From positions 1-49,615 of the forward strand of contig JAGWTU010000037.1 of NCBI GenBank assembly GCA_028868825.1: a stretch of 49,615 bases of DNA. Direction: 5' to 3'. The DNA comes from Burkholderiales bacterium. Lineage in GTDB: Bacteria > Pseudomonadota > Gammaproteobacteria > Burkholderiales > Burkholderiaceae_C. The translations under genes were made by a program, and so were the position numbers. Positions 46,696 through 49,615 of the stretch are shown here, piece by piece; within the stretch, counting starts at the first letter, position 1, and each line of letters opens with the position of its first letter. The notes under the pieces were generated by a model. The model saw nothing but the letters and a program-made list of their open reading frames with translations. It made no database searches and was not told the DNA's origin.

Positions 46696-47886
46696 ATGGA
46701 CGATCCCGCCATCCCCGCCTTCGCCTGCGCCACGCTGACGCTCATCGCCGGGGCGCTGACGGCGTTCGGGCTGCGCCGCGAGCGCATGTCCGGCTGGCGC
46801 GGCTGGGTCGCGGCGATCGCGCTCGTGGCGCTGGGCTGTGGCATCGCCGCCGCCAGTCCCGACGCCGTCGGCGCGGCCGTCGCCGGCCCGCTGCTGCTGC
46901 AATGGCCGCTGCTGGCGCTGCTGGCGATGCGCCGCTTCCACGCCCGCCATCGCTGGCCGCTGTCGGCGGGCATCGACCTCATCGTGCTCGCGCTGACCGG
47001 CACCGGCGCCGTGGCCGGCCCGCTGGCGGGCGGCAGCGGCGGCGCCTGGCTCACCGCGGCGAGCAGCCTGGCGGCCCATCTCTACGCGGTGGCGCTGCTG
47101 TTCATGGGCCCGGGCGGTCGCGCGGCGACACCGCTGCAGGCGCTGGCGGCGGCGATCGCGCTGGCCGGTTTCGGGCCCGGGCTGGCCGGCCTGCCGACGC
47201 CGGCCGACCTGCCGCTGCGCGCCTGTGCGGCGACGCTGGGCGCCGTCGTGCTGGCCTTCGTCGTGCTGACGCTGGCGACCGAGCGCACCGAGCGCCGGCT
47301 GCGCGACTCGCAGCAGCGGCTGCGCACGCTGGCCAACCTCGATGCGCTGACGCAGATCCCGAACCGCCGCCGCTTCACCGAGCTGGCGCAGCGCGCGCTG
47401 CGCAGCACCGAGGTCGGCGGCGGCGGCAGGCACACCGCCGCGATGGTGCTGCTGATCGACATCGACCATTTCAAGCAGATCAACGACCACCTCGGCCATG
47501 CCGCCGGCGACCGCGCGCTGCGCCTGGTAGCCTCGTCGATGATCGAGCACCTGCGCGGCGCCGACCTCGCCGGGCGCCATGGCGGCGACGAGTTCGTGCT
47601 GCTGCTGCGCTGTGCCGGCACCGACGAGGCCGTCGGCATCGCCGACCGCATCGTCGGCGCGATCCAGTCGCGCTGCGCCGAGCACCAGCTGCCGCGGCTG
47701 GGCCTGAGCTTCGGGCTGGCGCACGTCGAAGGCGCCGCCGACCTCGACGCCGCGCTGCAGCGCGCCGACCAGGCGCTGTACGAGGCCAAGCGCCAGGGTC
47801 GCGGCTGTGCGGTGGCCGAGATCGGCGGCGGCGAGAGCGCGGCCAGCTTCAGCGCCAGCCGTCCGCTCGGACTCACCGCCTGCTGA
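46696..47886 (+). CDS. Membrane-bound GGDEF diguanylate cyclase
   Basis: This 396-residue inner-membrane protein has about six or seven hydrophobic helices (residues 5-200), a short coiled link (TERTERRLRDSQQRLRTLAN) and a GGDEF domain. The catalytic domain has LDALTQIPNRRRF, DIDHFKQINDHLGHAAGD and the intact active-site loop RHGGDEFVLLL, so it should make cyclic di-GMP. No upstream R-x-x-D inhibitory site is evident. The N-terminal part is a generic multi-helix sensor. It is divergent from the creatininase gene, with 139 bases between. Confidence 0.88.
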   Translation: MDDPAIPAFACATLTLIAGALTAFGLRRERMSGWRGWVAAIALVALGCGIAAASPDAVGAAVAGPLLLQWPLLALLAMRRFHARHRWPLSAGIDLIVLALTGTGAVAGPLAGGSGGAWLTAASSLAAHLYAVALLFMGPGGRAATPLQALAAAIALAGFGPGLAGLPTPADLPLRACAATLGAVVLAFVVLTLATERTERRLRDSQQRLRTLANLDALTQIPNRRRFTELAQRALRSTEVGGGGRHTAAMVLLIDIDHFKQINDHLGHAAGDRALRLVASSMIEHLRGADLAGRHGGDEFVLLLRCAGTDEAVGIADRIVGAIQSRCAEHQLPRLGLSFGLAHVEGAADLDAALQRADQALYEAKRQGRGCAVAEIGGGESAASFSASRPLGLTAC

Positions 47887-47934
47887 GCCGGGAGGGGCCA
47901 GGCCAGCGTCGATCGATAATCGACGCTCGCCACC

Positions 47935-48315
47935 ATGTTGCCCGCCATCGCCGCCATCAGCCTCGGAGCCGCCCTCGGTGCCGTGCTGCGCTGGTTCCTC
48001 GGGCTGGGGCTGAACCACCTGCTGCCGAACCTGCCGCTGGGCACGCTGGCGGCGAACCTGCTGGGCGGCTACCTGATCGGTGTCGCGGTCGGCTTCTTTG
48101 CGCAGAACCCGGCGCTGCCGCCCGAATGGCGGCTGTTCGCCATCACCGGCTTCCTCGGCGGGCTGACGACCTTCTCGACCTTCTCGGCCGAGGTCGTCCA
48201 TGCGCTGCAGCAGGGCCGCTACGGCTGGGCCGCGGCGACGATCGCGCTGCACCTGTGCGGATCGCTGGCGATGACCTTCGCCGGCTTCGCCACCGTGGCC
48301 GCACTGAAGCGCTGA
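47935..48315 (+). CDS. crcB: Fluoride ion transporter CrcB
   Basis: This 126-residue protein has four membrane helices and exports fluoride as a dual-topology dimer. It carries [30 protein letters not shown] with the conserved Asn, and the signature [16 protein letters not shown]. Length is exact for the family. The start is ATG 47935. Only 48 bases separate it from the diguanylate cyclase, too few for a fluoride riboswitch, and none was seen. Confidence 0.92.
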   Translation: MLPAIAAISLGAALGAVLRWFLGLGLNHLLPNLPLGTLAANLLGGYLIGVAVGFFAQNPALPPEWRLFAITGFLGGLTTFSTFSAEVVHALQQGRYGWAAATIALHLCGSLAMTFAGFATVAALKR

Positions 48316-48368
48316 GCCCTGCCCCGCCGCCTAGAATCCCGCGGCCCGAACCAGAGGAGACGAGACCG

Positions 48369-49615
48369 ATGACCCCAGCCGAGATCCTGGCCCAGTACGG
48401 CCCGCGCGAAGCGATGGAATACGACGTCGTCGTCGTCGGCGGCGGCCCCGGCGGACTGGCCACGGCGATCCGGCTCAAGCAGATCGACGCCGATCTATCG
48501 GTCGTCGTGCTCGAGAAGGGCTCCGAGCCCGGCGCGCACATCCTCAGCGGCGCGGTGATGGACCCGCACGCGATGAACGAGCTGTTCCCGGACTGGAAGG
48601 ACCGCGGCGCGCCGCTGAACCAGCCGGTGACCGGCGACGAGGTCTGGTTCCTGAACCGCGACGGCGGCAGCAAGGTCCCCGGCTGGCTGACGCCGGATTG
48701 CTTCCACAACGACGGCTGCTACGTCGTCAGCCTGGGCGCCGTGACGCAATGGCTGGGCCAGCAGGCCGAGGCGCTGGGCGTCGAGATCTTCCCCGGCTTC
48801 GCCGCGGCCGAGGTGCTGTACACCGACGATGGCCGCGTGCGCGGCGTCGCCACCGGCAACGCGGGCATCGGCAAAGATGGCGAGCCGACCGATCATTTCC
48901 AGATCGGCATGGAGCTGCACGCCAAGTACACGGTGTTCGCCGAGGGCGCGCGCGGGCATCTGGGCAAGCAGCTGATCGCCCGCTACGACCTCGCGCATGG
49001 CCGCAACGCGCAGACCTACGCGCTGGGCGTGAAGGAGCTGTGGGAAGTGACGCCAGCGCTGGCCAAGCCCGGACTCGTCGTCCACACCGCCGGCTGGCCG
49101 ATGGACGAGCAGAGCTACGGCGGCGGTTTCCTCTACCACCTCGAGGGCGGGCGTGTGACGCTCGGTCTCGTCACCGGGCTCGATTACCAGAACCCCTGGA
49201 TGAGCCCGTTCGAGGAGATGCAGCGCTGGAAGACGCATCCCGTCATCCGCGCCCATCTCGAAGGCGCCAAGCGCATCGGCTACGGCGCGCGAGCGATCTG
49301 CGCCGGCGGGCTGCTGGCGCTGCCCAAGCTGGTGTTCCCGGGCGGGGCGCTCGTCGGCTGCGACGCCGGCACGCTGAACGCGGCGCGCATCAAGGGCAGC
49401 CATGCGGCGATCAAGACCGGCATGCTGGCGGCCGAGGCGGCCGCGGCGGCCATCAAGGCGGGGCGCAGTGGGGATGAGTTGGAGGCCTATCCTGCTGCCT
49501 TCGAGAGCAGTTGGCTGCATGCCGAACTCAACCGCAGCCGGAATTTCAAGCAATGGTTCAAGAGCGGGAACACGGTCGGCTCGCTGATGACCGGGGTCGA
49601 GCAATGGCTGCTGCC
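48369..49615 (+). CDS. Electron-transfer flavoprotein-ubiquinone oxidoreductase (partial, 3' end beyond window)
   Basis: The frame from ATG 48369 stays open to the end of the window, giving 415 residues of a protein normally about 550 long. The FAD-binding start YDVVVVGGGPGGLATAIRLK, the EKGSEPGAHILSGAV segment, PGWLTPDCFHNDGCYVVSLG and GVKELWEV are typical of ETF-QO, which passes electrons from fatty-acid and amino-acid dehydrogenases through ETF to ubiquinone at the inner membrane. The missing C-terminal part should carry the 4Fe-4S cluster cysteines. GAGGAGA precedes the ATG. Confidence 0.93.
   Translation, partial: MTPAEILAQYGPREAMEYDVVVVGGGPGGLATAIRLKQIDADLSVVVLEKGSEPGAHILSGAVMDPHAMNELFPDWKDRGAPLNQPVTGDEVWFLNRDGGSKVPGWLTPDCFHNDGCYVVSLGAVTQWLGQQAEALGVEIFPGFAAAEVLYTDDGRVRGVATGNAGIGKDGEPTDHFQIGMELHAKYTVFAEGARGHLGKQLIARYDLAHGRNAQTYALGVKELWEVTPALAKPGLVVHTAGWPMDEQSYGGGFLYHLEGGRVTLGLVTGLDYQNPWMSPFEEMQRWKTHPVIRAHLEGAKRIGYGARAICAGGLLALPKLVFPGGALVGCDAGTLNAARIKGSHAAIKTGMLAAEAAAAAIKAGRSGDELEAYPAAFESSWLHAELNRSRNFKQWFKSGNTVGSLMTGVEQWLL

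Noticed and set aside
47887..47934. Fluoride riboswitch before crcB
   Set aside because: The gap is only 48 bases and no conserved riboswitch core was seen.

Overview
This is a gene-dense, very GC-rich (about 70%) chromosomal window. The glnA-DUF4124-ntrB-ntrC order, PEP-CTERM proteins, a PQQ biosynthesis gene, an ETF-ubiquinone oxidoreductase and TTGA-N6-TCAA (FNR/ANR-type) promoter motifs all suggest a betaproteobacterium of the Burkholderiales, perhaps near Rubrivivax, Leptothrix or Piscinibacter. That placement is inferred; no rRNA is present. I saw no tRNA, CRISPR array or insertion sequence.

Layout. 1-5.4 kb: end of a pqq operon (pqqE), a class III CoA-transferase, a decayed hydroxymethylglutaryl-CoA lyase, a NarL/LuxR-type response regulator and a convergent PAS histidine kinase whose ATP-binding domain looks degenerate. 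5.5-10.4 kb: exported proteins, comprising an alpha/beta hydrolase behind a striking C7/G7 palindrome, two PEP-CTERM proteins, a DUF2846-like membrane protein and two tandem secreted paralogs. 10.4-16.7 kb: three minus-strand genes for a large exported HExxE metalloprotease-like protein, a Cys/Asp-rich protein and a zinc-dependent phospholipase C-like protein. 16.9-20.6 kb: a 1241-residue TIR / NB-ARC / 14-blade WD40 protein, built like an apoptosome or plant resistance protein.

20.6-37.1 kb is a stress and carbon-storage island. Six good and one weak TTGA-N6-TCAA palindromes lie mostly 45-90 bases before genes for a phosphoribosyltransferase, GlgC-GlgX, a PHB-depolymerase-like esterase, a phasin-like protein, a universal stress protein (broken), a cyclopropane fatty acid synthase, a second-type Lon protease with a helix-hairpin-helix partner, a methyl-branched fatty acid module (FAD oxidoreductase plus SAM methyltransferase) and small conserved proteins. 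The gene set resembles a dormancy regulon (compare mycobacterial DosR) placed under an FNR-type regulator. About half of the island's genes carry frameshifts, truncations or internal deletions, so the island seems to be eroding around an intact core.

37.2-49.6 kb is housekeeping: exonuclease III, the ntrC-ntrB / glnA nitrogen control locus with a visible sigma-54 promoter and NtrC operator, a CinA/MoaB-type protein, an EI24 membrane protein, a beta-propeller protein beside an exported creatininase-family protein, a diguanylate cyclase, CrcB and the 5' part of ETF-ubiquinone oxidoreductase, which runs off the window.
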